DNA of 64,000 nucleotides from Bacteroidota bacterium (GTDB taxonomy: Bacteria; Bacteroidota; Bacteroidia; Chitinophagales; Chitinophagaceae): assembly GCA_018267575.1 (NCBI GenBank), contig JAFDYF010000077.1, positions 62,001 to 126,000 on the forward strand, in the 5' to 3' direction. Shown in pieces: positions 18,912-26,494 of the stretch. The number at the start of each line of letters is the position of its first letter. Positions within the stretch are counted from its first letter, which is position 1. The notes under the pieces are model-generated. The model had not been told where the DNA came from. It saw nothing but the letters and a program-made list of their open reading frames with translations, and ran no database searches. The translations under genes were made by a program, and so were the position numbers.

Positions 18912-18927
18912 CACTTAAAAATTGTAA

Positions 18928-19506
18928 ATGGCATTTCCACCGAGGCCTCCAAGAGGCAGTTTTAATCCACGGTTTAAAAAAGAACAACAACAGGAACACC
19001 GCACCAACCACATGATCCGCGTACCACAGGTGAGGCTTGTGGGCGATAATATCGAAGTAGGTGTTTATTCTATCCAAGATGCATTGAAGTTTGCACAGGA
19101 GCAGGCGCTTGACTTGGTTGAGATTTCTCCCAATGCAGACCCGCCCGTTTGTAAGATCATCGACTATAATAAATTTTTATACGAGAAGAAGAAGAAGGAA
19201 AAGGAAATGAAGGCCAAGAGCAAGGCCTCAGAAGTGAAGGAGATACGCTTTACCCCCAATACCGATGACCATGATTTTGATTTCAAAGCAAAACATGCTG
19301 AGAAATTCTTGAAAGATGGCAATAAAGTAAAAGCCTATGTGCAGTTTAAAGGACGGGCCATCCAATTCAAGGAAAGGGGTGAGCTCTTGTTGCTGAAGTT
19401 TGCTGAGCGCCTCAATGAAACGGGGGTGTTGGAAGGGATGCCCAAAATGGAAGGCAAGCGAATGCTGGCCATCTGGGCCCCCAAACCGCAGAAGAAAAAA
19501 CAATAG
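18928..19506 (+). CDS. infC: Translation initiation factor IF-3
   Basis: IF-3 binds the 30S subunit, prevents premature joining of 50S and proofreads the start codon. The 192-residue protein has a basic N-terminal extension (about 1-25), then the N-domain (IRVPQVRLVGDN, LVEISPNADPPVCKIIDYNK), a Lys/Glu-rich linker helix (YEKKKKEKEMKAK) and the C-domain (KEIRFTPNTDDHDFDFKAKH, then VQFKGR). The start is an ordinary ATG at 18928, unlike the AUU start used for autoregulation in E. coli. It follows thrS by 75 bases and is closed by its own terminator, so rpmI-rplT downstream must rely largely on a separate promoter. Confidence 0.95.
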   Translation: MAFPPRPPRGSFNPRFKKEQQQEHRTNHMIRVPQVRLVGDNIEVGVYSIQDALKFAQEQALDLVEISPNADPPVCKIIDYNKFLYEKKKKEKEMKAKSKASEVKEIRFTPNTDDHDFDFKAKHAEKFLKDGNKVKAYVQFKGRAIQFKERGELLLLKFAERLNETGVLEGMPKMEGKRMLAIWAPKPQKKKQ

Positions 19507-19542
19507 AGTAAGCGAAAAGTTTCAATTAACAAGATAAAGGTC

Positions 19543-19569
19543 GCCGCATCGTTATGATGCGGCTTTTTT
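19543..19569 (+). terminator. Intrinsic terminator after infC
   Basis: GCCGCATC at 19543-19550 and GATGCGGC at 19556-19563 form a perfect 8-bp GC-rich stem with a 5-base loop, followed by six T residues. Confidence 0.9.
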
Positions 19570-19718
19570 GTGCGCCGCCTGCCAAAGTAACTTGTTCTTC
19601 CTTAAACCCTAAACCCTTCACCTCATGACTTCCTGCCTAAAATGAAAGAAACAATGCAAAACCCTCATCCCTCGATAAACCGGAATCAGATTTCCTATGG
19701 ATTTAAATAAAAAAAACC

Positions 19719-19726
19719 TAACTTTG
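19719..19726 (+). promoter_or_regulatory. Promoter -7 element for rpmI-rplT (TAACTTTG)
   Basis: Exact TAnnTTTG match preceded by an A-rich stretch. It would start a leader of about 110 bases containing two hairpins before rpmI. Confidence 0.6.
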
Positions 19727-19742
19727 CGCTCCTTTTAGGAAA

Positions 19743-19811
19743 ATTGCTTTAGCCCAGCTAAAAGCAATATTGCCCAAATGGCTCCATAAGTCCCCGCCTG
19801 TGTGGGGCGCC
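19743..19811 (+). promoter_or_regulatory. Candidate ribosomal-protein leader upstream of rpmI-rplT
   Basis: Hairpin 1: ATTGCTTTAGC (19743-19753) pairs with GCTAAAAGCAAT (19757-19768) with one bulged base. Hairpin 2: GGC (19780-19782) and CCCC (19792-19795) pair with GCC (19809-19811) and GGGG (19804-19807) around an internal loop. In other phyla L20 represses its own operon by binding such a leader. Binding here is an inference. Confidence 0.45.
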
Positions 19812-19842
19812 AGTAGGGTCTAATGAATAAAGCATATTTAAA

Positions 19843-20040
19843 ATGCCAAAGGTAAAAACGAATTCCAGTGCCAAAAAGCGGTTTAAAGTTACCGGCACAG
19901 GAAAAATCACTTTCCAAAAAGCTTTCAAGCGACACATTCTTACCAAAAAATCAAAAAAGCGCAAGCGCCTGATGAACAAGAAAGGGGTGGTGAGCGCACC
20001 TAACACTGATTTTGTAAAACGCTTGTTACGTTTGAAATAA
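19843..20040 (+). CDS. rpmI: 50S ribosomal protein L35
   Basis: bL35, a small basic protein of the large ribosomal subunit; 65 residues, the normal length. The recognisable parts are the start [20 protein letters not shown] and the basic stretch [13 protein letters not shown]. It precedes rplT by 61 bases, the conserved order. Expression probably starts from the promoter at 19719 rather than by read-through from infC. Confidence 0.96.
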   Translation: MPKVKTNSSAKKRFKVTGTGKITFQKAFKRHILTKKSKKRKRLMNKKGVVSAPNTDFVKRLLRLK

Positions 20041-20101
20041 AATGAAGTTGGTTTCAGATAGTACCAATTCACAATTCCCAATTACTATAAACTAATTAAA
20101 T

Positions 20102-20446
20102 ATGCCACGTTCAGTAAATGCAGTCGCTTCCAAGGCACGCCGGAAGCGGATTTTAAAAGATGCAAAAGGTTTTTACGGAAAACGTAAAAACGTATTGACG
20201 GTTGCCAAAAACGTTTTGGAAAAAGGTCTTACCTATCGTTATGTAGGGCGTAAACTGAAAAAAAGAGAGTACCGCACTTTATGGATCGCACGTATCAATG
20301 CAGCTGTGAGGGCGGAAGGGCTTACCTATTCCCAGTTCATACACAAGTTGAATGAGAAAGGGATTGGTCTGGACAGGAAGGTTTTGGCTGACCTTGCCAT
20401 GAACGAGCCGGAGACTTTCAAACAACTCGTTGCTTCTGTAAAATAG
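20102..20446 (+). CDS. rplT: 50S ribosomal protein L20
   Basis: bL20, an early-assembly protein of the large subunit that binds 23S rRNA; 114 residues, full length. The start is [19 protein letters not shown], followed by [13 protein letters not shown] and the globular C-terminal domain with [20 protein letters not shown]. In other bacteria L20 is also the autogenous repressor of this operon. The gene is closed by a strong terminator 27 bases after its stop codon. Confidence 0.96.
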   Translation: MPRSVNAVASKARRKRILKDAKGFYGKRKNVLTVAKNVLEKGLTYRYVGRKLKKREYRTLWIARINAAVRAEGLTYSQFIHKLNEKGIGLDRKVLADLAMNEPETFKQLVASVK

Positions 20447-20472
20447 GGCCTCTGCGAAAGCTTACAATATAG

Positions 20473-20503
20473 AACCGGAAGTAGTACGACTTTCGGTTTT
20501 TTT
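20473..20503 (+). terminator. Intrinsic terminator after rplT
   Basis: AACCGGAAGT at 20473-20482 pairs with ACTTTCGGTT at 20489-20498 (one G-U), with a 6-base loop and a T-run. Confidence 0.88.
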
Positions 20504-20504
20504 A

Positions 20505-20535
20505 TTTTGTGGCATCTTCCAAAAAATTACATTTG
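20505..20535 (+). promoter_or_regulatory. Promoter for the arginine decarboxylase gene
   Basis: TTTTG at 20505-20509 and TACATTTG at 20528-20535 are 18 bases apart, close to the Bacteroidota arrangement TTTG, about 19 bases, TAnnTTTG. The coding start chosen is 48 bases downstream. The -33 element overlaps the T-run of the rplT terminator. Confidence 0.6.
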
Positions 20536-20583
20536 TACCACATTTATAACCACAAAACAAATTTTATTCAACTGGAAAATTCA

Positions 20584-21981
20584 ATGAATAATACCTATAC
20601 CGACCTGGTAAAGCAAACCTTTAACTTTCCCCAGGAAGATTTTAACGTTGTTGACAATTATCTTGAATATAATGGAGTGGACCTAAAGGCGATGATCGAT
20701 AAATATGGAACGCCGTTAAAATTGACCTATCTGCCCAAAATTGGAAACCAGATCCGTAAGGCCAAAAAAATGTTTGCAACAGCGTTCAAGCGCCACCGTT
20801 ACGAAGGGAAATACAATTATTGTTATTGTACTAAAAGCTCCCACTTTTCATTTATCGTGGAAGAGGCATTGAACAACGATATTCATCTGGAAACCTCCTA
20901 TGCGTATGATATCGACATCATCAAAAAGCTGTATGCCCGAAAAAAACTGACTAAGGAAACTTTTATCATATGCAATGGATTTAAGCAAAAGCCTTATATC
21001 AGCCGTATTGCTTCCTTGCTTAATACAGGGTTTAAGAATGTGATTCCAGTTCTCGACAATAAAGAAGAGCTTCAGCAATATAAAAAATCAGTGAAAGTGC
21101 CCTTTAAGTTGGGTATTCGTGTGGCTGCGGAGGAAGAACCCACTTTCCCTTTTTATACCAGTCGGCTTGGCTTTAGGCCCCGGGACGTGTTGGAGTTTTA
21201 TGTGGACAAGATTGAAGGTAATGAAGATCGGTTCCAGTTAAAAATGCTCCATATATTTTTGAACAAAGGTATCAAGGATGATATCTATTATTGGAGCGAG
21301 CTGAACAAAGTGATCAACCTCTATTGTCAGCTCAAAAAGATTTGCCCCGAATTGGATTCCATCAATATTGGTGGTGGATTCCCCATCAAGCACTCCCTTG
21401 GTTTTGAATATGATTATCAGTTCATGATCAATGAAATTGTGGGCAATATTAAAAAGGCTTGCAAGAAAAGTAATGTGCCCGTGCCCAATATTTTTACTGA
21501 ATTTGGCAGCTATACTGTGGGCGAAAGTATGGCGCATATTTACAGCGTGATCGGTCAGAAGATGCAGAACGACCGCGAGATTTGGTATATGATCGATTCT
21601 TCCTTCATCACTACTTTGCCCGATACTTGGGGCATTGGGGAGCGTTTTCTCATGTTGCCCATCAACAAATGGGATGTGGAGTACCAGCGTGTGGTACTGG
21701 GTGGCATCACTTGCGATAGCCACGACTATTATGATTCCGAAGAACATATCAATGAAGTGTTCCTGCCTAAATTGAACAATGGCGAGCCGCTTTATCTTGG
21801 TTTTTTTCATACAGGTGCTTATCAAGACCAGATCAGTGGCTATGGCGGTATCAAACACTGCTTAATACCTTCTCCCAAGCACGTAATTGTGGGATATGAT
21901 AAGAATGGAAAATTGGTGGATTGGTTATATGCCAAAGAGCAAACGGCGCAGAGCATGCTCAAGATACTGGGGTACAAGTAA
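20584..21981 (+). CDS. Biosynthetic arginine decarboxylase-like, PLP fold type III
   Basis: A 465-residue pyridoxal-phosphate enzyme of the alanine-racemase/ornithine-decarboxylase fold, annotated in Bacteroidota as arginine decarboxylase. It would make agmatine for polyamine synthesis. The PLP-binding lysine is K84 in YCTKSSHF. The phosphate-binding glycine motif is INIGGGFP, and the C-terminal dimer-interface residues lie in GGITCDSHDYYD. The start is ATG 20584 because the upstream in-frame start at 20509 lies inside the promoter. The protein is shorter than E. coli SpeA (about 650), so the exact amino acid substrate is inferred. Confidence 0.8.
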   Translation: MNNTYTDLVKQTFNFPQEDFNVVDNYLEYNGVDLKAMIDKYGTPLKLTYLPKIGNQIRKAKKMFATAFKRHRYEGKYNYCYCTKSSHFSFIVEEALNNDIHLETSYAYDIDIIKKLYARKKLTKETFIICNGFKQKPYISRIASLLNTGFKNVIPVLDNKEELQQYKKSVKVPFKLGIRVAAEEEPTFPFYTSRLGFRPRDVLEFYVDKIEGNEDRFQLKMLHIFLNKGIKDDIYYWSELNKVINLYCQLKKICPELDSINIGGGFPIKHSLGFEYDYQFMINEIVGNIKKACKKSNVPVPNIFTEFGSYTVGESMAHIYSVIGQKMQNDREIWYMIDSSFITTLPDTWGIGERFLMLPINKWDVEYQRVVLGGITCDSHDYYDSEEHINEVFLPKLNNGEPLYLGFFHTGAYQDQISGYGGIKHCLIPSPKHVIVGYDKNGKLVDWLYAKEQTAQSMLKILGYK

Positions 21982-22034
21982 GTTAAATAGTTGATAGGTT
22001 GATTGGTTGAGATATTGGCATACAAACATCCTCC

Positions 22035-22484
22035 ATGCGATATTTGATTTTTCCCTTTTTTCTTTTTGTTGGTTACCGAGGCATTGCCCAAGATCAAGAG
22101 GCTTTGGTTAAAGCAACAGTAAACCAGTTGTTCTTGGCAATGAAAAATTCAGACTCAGCGCTGCTTGTTTCTTGTTTTGCCCAAAATGCCATTCTCCAAA
22201 CCATTGAAGAAAAGAAAGACGCTGGTTCTTTTATAAAAAATGAAAAAGTGAGAGACTTTGCTTCGGTTATCGGAAAATTGCCAAAAACAGATGCAGATGA
22301 GCAGATCGTTTTTGATATTGTGAAAGTGGATGGTCCTTTAGCCGTAGTATGGGCTCCTTACAAATTTTATTATAAAGGAAAATTGAGCCATTGTGGTGTG
22401 GACTCCTTCCAACTACTATACGAGAATGGCTTTTGGAAAATACAGTACCTGATAGATACAAGAAGAAAGCAGGGCTGCGAATAA
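22035..22484 (+). CDS. Small exported NTF2/SnoaL-like protein
   Basis: A 149-residue protein with a signal peptide ending near YRGIAQ. The rest has the length and hydrophobic pattern of an NTF2-like fold (VKATVNQLFLAMKNSDSALL, AVVWAPYKFYYKG, GVDSFQLLYENGFWKIQYL). Such domains bind small ligands or act as simple enzymes; no catalytic residues can be named. It lies 53 bases after the arginine decarboxylase gene, on the same strand. Its stop is only 3 bases from the end of the convergent gene at 22488. Confidence 0.65.
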   Translation: MRYLIFPFFLFVGYRGIAQDQEALVKATVNQLFLAMKNSDSALLVSCFAQNAILQTIEEKKDAGSFIKNEKVRDFASVIGKLPKTDADEQIVFDIVKVDGPLAVVWAPYKFYYKGKLSHCGVDSFQLLYENGFWKIQYLIDTRRKQGCE

Positions 22485-22487
22485 ATA

Positions 22488-23789
22488 TTATTTGGCTTTC
22501 AGCTTGTACTTTTTGTTTACTTTGGGACTATTGAAATAGGCATCAAGTTGCTCCGCGGTCATATTATTGTTGAAATCAATCGGAATATCGATAAGCTGTA
22601 ATTGGGTTTGTTTTAACTCGTTCCTGAGGTTAGCCGTTTTTTTCACCACATCCATATCTTTTTCGCCCACCAAGCTGTTTTCCGATAGCATATAGTCAAG
22701 TCGTTTGATTGAAGAACGGACCAATGTTGCCGAATTTTGTTGCGAGTTCATGGGCGAGGCAGGGGAAACGGTTTCTTTTACCGGTACCAAAGCAACCCCG
22801 GCACTGGGCAGGATTTTTCCGGCAGTTTGCGCTCCCGGTGTAGCCGCGGATGAAAAAACAGTTCCACCAAGGGCGGTGCCTGCGGTGGTAAGATCAAATG
22901 AAGTACGTGTATTTTTTGCCTTCTTTACACGACGGTCCAATTGCACAAATGCATATTTAAGTTGCAGGATGTACAGTTGAAATCGATTGGCAACTTTTTC
23001 GTATTCTGCAAGTGCTACAGGGTAGTTCAGGGCATCTTTTACATAAATTTTTACTGTGCAGGTATCTTTGTTGAAGAATTTATCTGCACCAATAAAATTT
23101 AAAATAACCAATTTTGTTTTGGAAGAATCTGTTTCTTTCACAAAATCAAAACCCGGAGACCATTTAAATTCGTCATCACATTTTTTTACATCCGTGTTTC
23201 CCTTTAAAGGGATGTTGGAATAGTAAGTGATGTTCTCAATAGGGAAGGAACCCGTTTCACATTCGATCCTGAAGTTTACCGTGTCGCCTTCTTCAATAAA
23301 CAAAATACTGTTAACCGTTGGTTTTATTTTTGAATGATTGATCTCTGTTGTAAAAAAAAGGATGGTGAAGGAAGTGTCAATCTTTTCTGCAGGGTTATTG
23401 AGGTTTTGAACGCCAATGGTGACTTTATAATCATAATCATATTTTAATTTGCCAGAAAGAAAATATGATTTGTCGGCTTTGAATGAGAGTGTGCCGTTGT
23501 CCTTATTAATTTTTAACCCGACAGGCGAATTTTTCAGGTACCAGAAATATTGTGAAGGGTCTTTATTTATTTCAAGATGATAAGACAGTGTAGAGTCCAC
23601 ATGCAAAGTAAAGTATGGGTTCAAATTTCGAATACGAAGTACGGTGTCCTCTGGTTTATGTATGGCAACAGCGGTATCTGGCGTAGAGGGAAGCGGGTAA
23701 AAGGGGACTTGGGCGTAACAATAGTTAGATGATGCTATTGAAATAATTATTAACGCAATACATGTAAAGGGTCTTTTTACTTTAATCAT
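22488..23789 (-). CDS. Exported hypothetical protein with cadherin/Ig-like N-terminal repeats
   Basis: A 433-residue exported protein; the signal peptide ends near NYCYAQ. Residues 50-160 resemble a putative-Ig (He_PIG) unit, with GLKINKDNGTLSFKAD and then YKVTIGVQN. A second beta-rich unit spans about 160-255. The C-terminal part (about 260-430) is helical and includes an Ala/Gly/Thr-rich stretch (about 300-345). Probable role: cell-surface or periplasmic structural protein. No specific function can be assigned. It is monocistronic and convergent with the NTF2-like gene. Confidence 0.6.
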   Translation of the reverse strand: MIKVKRPFTCIALIIISIASSNYCYAQVPFYPLPSTPDTAVAIHKPEDTVLRIRNLNPYFTLHVDSTLSYHLEINKDPSQYFWYLKNSPVGLKINKDNGTLSFKADKSYFLSGKLKYDYDYKVTIGVQNLNNPAEKIDTSFTILFFTTEINHSKIKPTVNSILFIEEGDTVNFRIECETGSFPIENITYYSNIPLKGNTDVKKCDDEFKWSPGFDFVKETDSSKTKLVILNFIGADKFFNKDTCTVKIYVKDALNYPVALAEYEKVANRFQLYILQLKYAFVQLDRRVKKAKNTRTSFDLTTAGTALGGTVFSSAATPGAQTAGKILPSAGVALVPVKETVSPASPMNSQQNSATLVRSSIKRLDYMLSENSLVGEKDMDVVKKTANLRNELKQTQLQLIDIPIDFNNNMTAEQLDAYFNSPKVNKKYKLKAK

Positions 23790-23857
23790 CTTCCTAGAGC
23801 TAAGGGCGTTTTATGAAATGCGAATTTAACGTAATGAAGGTGAAAATTGTCATAAAA

Positions 23858-23888
23858 AAAATCCCCCTTGTGAATAAAGGAGGATTTT
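23858..23888 (-). terminator. Intrinsic terminator after hsp20
   Basis: AAAATCCCCCTT at 23858-23869 pairs with AAGGAGGATTTT at 23877-23888 with one G-U pair. Flanking A and T runs give U-tracts in both orientations. It lies 49 bases past the hsp20 stop codon. Confidence 0.8.
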
Positions 23889-23937
23889 TAGAGGATGGTC
23901 TAGTTAATTAAAAAAATTAGTTTTTATACTTCTCTGA

Positions 23938-24375
23938 TTATTCAATGGTTATTTGTTTGCTGCTTGGCTTTTCCTGTTCTTTTTTGGGCAACAACAATTT
24001 TAATAGACCATTTTCGTATTTGGCTTGCACTTGGCTTGCATCCACATTTTCATCTAAGCTAAAGCTGCGTTTGAAGCTGCGGAAACCAAATTCACGCCTG
24101 ATAGTTTTATAGCCTTCTTTTTTTTCTTCTTCCTTTTTTTCGAAGCTGATATTGAGTAGTCCGTTCTCCACATTTACTTTCAGATCTTCTTTGCCAAGAC
24201 CTGGCACATTCATCTCAACATGATAGGCATCGGCTGTTTCGTGAATATTCACTGGAGGAAAATTCAAGTTGCTTGCCCATTCCCTGCTTCCAAAAACGGG
24301 AAACTCGTTTAAAAAATCTTCAAAAACATTGCTAATGCTTTTTTGAACTGGGTTGGTTACTTTTAAGACTTGCAT
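23938..24375 (-). CDS. Hsp20/alpha-crystallin family small heat-shock protein
   Basis: ATP-independent holdase chaperone that binds unfolding proteins under heat or oxidative stress; 145 residues, normal length. The alpha-crystallin domain covers about 40-140 with ETADAYHVEMNVPGLGKEDL, the basic FGFRSFKRSFSL and the near-terminal YENGLLKLLLPKK, in which the I/V-x-I/V-type beta strand lies. It is transcribed divergently from the bacilliredoxin gene. The intervening 256 bases carry a perfect-looking palindrome (24481-24513). Confidence 0.93.
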   Translation of the reverse strand: MQVLKVTNPVQKSISNVFEDFLNEFPVFGSREWASNLNFPPVNIHETADAYHVEMNVPGLGKEDLKVNVENGLLNISFEKKEEEKKEGYKTIRREFGFRSFKRSFSLDENVDASQVQAKYENGLLKLLLPKKEQEKPSSKQITIE

Positions 24376-24480
24376 ATACTTTAATTTTTAAATTTGGATA
24401 ATTTGTTTACACGAGATCGAACAAAGCGTATGCCACCCCCGAAAGCGACTTTGTTTTATGAAAATTCGGCAAATGGTAGT

Positions 24481-24513
24481 TTGCTAAATCAGACAGTTTG
24501 TCTGGTTTAGCAA
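24481..24513. promoter_or_regulatory. 15-bp palindrome between divergent hsp20 and bacilliredoxin genes
   Basis: TTGCTAAATCAGACA (24481-24495) is followed by a 3-base spacer and TGTCTGGTTTAGCAA (24499-24513); 14 of 15 positions pair. It is not followed by a T-run and lies between two start codons, so an operator is more likely than a terminator. It does not match the CIRCE heat-shock operator. Confidence 0.55.
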
Positions 24514-24595
24514 AAGCATAGTGACATAATTACATTACAGATAGCTTGGTTCTGTTTTGAAGAGATGTTTGATCATACAAAGCCAACTATTTACT

Positions 24596-24603
24596 TAATT
24601 TTG
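24596..24603 (+). promoter_or_regulatory. Promoter -7 element for the bacilliredoxin gene (TAATTTTG)
   Basis: Exact TAnnTTTG match 28 bases before the ATG at 24632. A TTTG at 24568-24571 is 24 bases upstream, longer than the usual spacing. Confidence 0.5.
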
Positions 24604-24631
24604 CGTTTTAATATTTCAAAAAAATATCAAA

Positions 24632-25045
24632 ATGTATCCAGTAGAAATAGTTTTACCGATGAAAGAAGAGCTGACCGAAAATGGCTTCAAAGAATTGCTT
24701 ACGGCGGCCGAAGTGGACGATCAGTTAAAGGAAAAAGGCACTACCTTGGTAATGGTGAATTCGGTTTGTGGTTGTTCCGCAGGAAGTGCCAGGCCAGGTG
24801 TGCTGATGGCTGTGGCCAATAGCCAGAAAGTGCCCACACACTTGACCACCACATTTGCGGGTTATGATCTGGAAGCGGTAAATAAAGTGCGTGAACATTT
24901 AATGCCTTACCCACCTTCTTCCCCATCGATTGCATTGTTCAAAGATGGACAGTTGGTGCATATGATTGAAAGGCATATGATCGAAGGCAGGCCAGCTCAA
25001 ATGATTGCACATAATCTCATTGCAGCTTTCAACCAATATTGTTAA
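24632..25045 (+). CDS. BrxA/BrxB family bacilliredoxin
   Basis: A 137-residue thioredoxin-fold protein of the BrxA/BrxB (YphP/YqiW) family. In Bacillus these remove bacillithiol from oxidised protein thiols. The family signature CGCSAGSARPG (about residues 47-57) is intact and the C-terminal part SIALFKDGQLVHMIERHMIEG is typical. Its presence suggests that the organism makes or uses bacillithiol, as some Bacteroidota do; that step is inferred. The gene is monocistronic, with its own -7 element and terminator, and divergent from hsp20. Confidence 0.9.
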   Translation: MYPVEIVLPMKEELTENGFKELLTAAEVDDQLKEKGTTLVMVNSVCGCSAGSARPGVLMAVANSQKVPTHLTTTFAGYDLEAVNKVREHLMPYPPSSPSIALFKDGQLVHMIERHMIEGRPAQMIAHNLIAAFNQYC

Positions 25046-25070
25046 TTCTTTTATACTATTGAATTGCAAC

Positions 25071-25100
25071 AAAGCTTCTTTGTGTACAAAGAAGCTTTTT
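25071..25100 (+). terminator. Intrinsic terminator after the bacilliredoxin gene
   Basis: Perfect 13-bp stem: AAAGCTTCTTTGT (25071-25083) and ACAAAGAAGCTTT (25086-25098) with a 2-base loop, running into T residues. Confidence 0.9.
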
Positions 25101-25204
25101 ATTTGATAATAATCGAAGGCTTGACTTGCGAAACCAGTTTTTTAAACTAAAATTGCAAATCTCAAAATTGAATTTTCAGTTTAGCAATCCGGAAATCATC
25201 CATT

Positions 25205-26494
25205 ATGTATCCTAATCTTTATTACGCTTTCAAAGATCTGTTCGGCGTGAATTGGAAGTTTTTGCATTTTGTAAATTCTTTCGGTTTTTTTGTGGCCATT
25301 GCTTTTTTGTGCGCTGCCTATACACTTTCGCTTGAACTGAAACGTAAAGAAAGACAGGGGCTGCTACAGCCTGAGGAACAGAAAATGGTGGTAGGCAAAC
25401 CTGCATCCTTATCGGCATTGTTCACGAATTTCTTTTTTGGTTTTCTGTTAGGTTATAAATTTATTGGCCTGTTTTTATCAAATAGCCCTACCTCATCGAG
25501 CCCACAGGATTTTATTTTTTCCACTGAAGGTTCATGGACTGCTGGTTTATTGCTTGGCTTTTTATTCGCCGGTTTGAACTGGTGGGAAAAAAACAAACAA
25601 AAGCTTCCTGAACCCGAAGAAAGAAAAATCAGGATTTGGCCTCACGATCGTGTTGGGGACCTTACCATTTTCGCAGCCATATTTGGTTTTATCGGAGCTA
25701 AAGTTTTCAATAGCTTGGAAACCTGGAGCGATTTTGTAAAGAATCCCATTGCATCCTTGATATCGTTTAGCGGGCTTACTTTTTACGGCGGACTTATTTG
25801 TGCAGCACTGGCGATTTGGTACTATGCAAAAAAGCATAAGATTGGTTTTTGGCATTTGAACGATGCAGCCGCACCTGGATTGATGCTGGCTTATGGCGTG
25901 GGTAGGGTCGGTTGCCAAGTGGCGGGTGACGGGGATTGGGGCATTGTGAACAGCGCCTATTACACTTTGCCAGACAGCAAGGTAGCATTGGCTTCAGCAG
26001 GCCAATTCCAACAGACCTTGAGCGCCGATAGCAGTTTTTATATAAATCAGTTTGGGTCCTTGGATAAAGTGCCCCATCTCAGTGTAAAAGCACCCAGCTT
26101 TCTGCCCGACTGGCTCTTTGCCTATTCTTTTCCACATAATACCATTAATGAAGGGGTCCCCATTCCCGGTTGCACTGACCAGTTTTGCAGTCACCTCCCA
26201 TTGCCCGCATTCCCCACCCCATTTTATGAGATTGTGGCTTGTGTGTCATTGTTCTTTTTGATATGGTCTTTGCGCAAACGTTTTACAGTGCCAGGCAAGC
26301 TTTTTGGTTTCTACTTATTGCTGAATGGCATTGAGCGTTTTTTTATTGAAAAGATAAGGGTCAATACCAAGTATGATATCTTCGGGTTTCACCCAACACA
26401 AGCAGAACTTATTTCTTTCGGTCTTATCGTTGCAGGTATAGTTTTGCTCAGTACCCTAAAAAAGAAGCCTATTACTGAAATAAATGGATCTTAA
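25205..26494 (+). CDS. lgt: Prolipoprotein diacylglyceryl transferase family protein (Lgt-like, long form)
   Basis: Integral membrane enzyme that transfers diacylglycerol to the lipobox cysteine of prolipoproteins. At 429 residues it is much longer than E. coli Lgt (291). The extra length lies near 40-75, around 235-310, and in the loop before the last helices. Lgt-type motifs are GLTFYGGL (about 194-201) and GRVGCQVAGDGDWG (about 236-249), followed by the conserved C-terminal RFFIEKIRVNTKY. Two positions differ from E. coli: tyrosine replaces the histidine of the HGG motif, and the asparagine of GRIGN is cysteine. Several lipoproteins in the window (BON protein, polysaccharide exporter) would be substrates. 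Confidence 0.8.
   Translation: MYPNLYYAFKDLFGVNWKFLHFVNSFGFFVAIAFLCAAYTLSLELKRKERQGLLQPEEQKMVVGKPASLSALFTNFFFGFLLGYKFIGLFLSNSPTSSSPQDFIFSTEGSWTAGLLLGFLFAGLNWWEKNKQKLPEPEERKIRIWPHDRVGDLTIFAAIFGFIGAKVFNSLETWSDFVKNPIASLISFSGLTFYGGLICAALAIWYYAKKHKIGFWHLNDAAAPGLMLAYGVGRVGCQVAGDGDWGIVNSAYYTLPDSKVALASAGQFQQTLSADSSFYINQFGSLDKVPHLSVKAPSFLPDWLFAYSFPHNTINEGVPIPGCTDQFCSHLPLPAFPTPFYEIVACVSLFFLIWSLRKRFTVPGKLFGFYLLLNGIERFFIEKIRVNTKYDIFGFHPTQAELISFGLIVAGIVLLSTLKKKPITEINGS

Larger units (their letters stand above)
19507..19842. other. 336-base gap between infC and rpmI: terminator, promoter and structured leader
   Basis: In order, this gap holds the infC terminator (19543-19569) and an unstructured C-rich stretch with repeated ccctaaa words near 19603-19620. 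A promoter -7 element (19719-19726) and a structured leader of about 110 bases ending at the rpmI start follow. No gene was seen. Confidence 0.7.

Noticed and set aside
24481..24513. The palindrome as a CIRCE heat-shock operator
   Set aside because: CIRCE has the half-sites TTAGCACTC and GAGTGCTAA with a 9-base spacer; only a partial TTAGCA-like word is shared here and the spacer is 3 bases.
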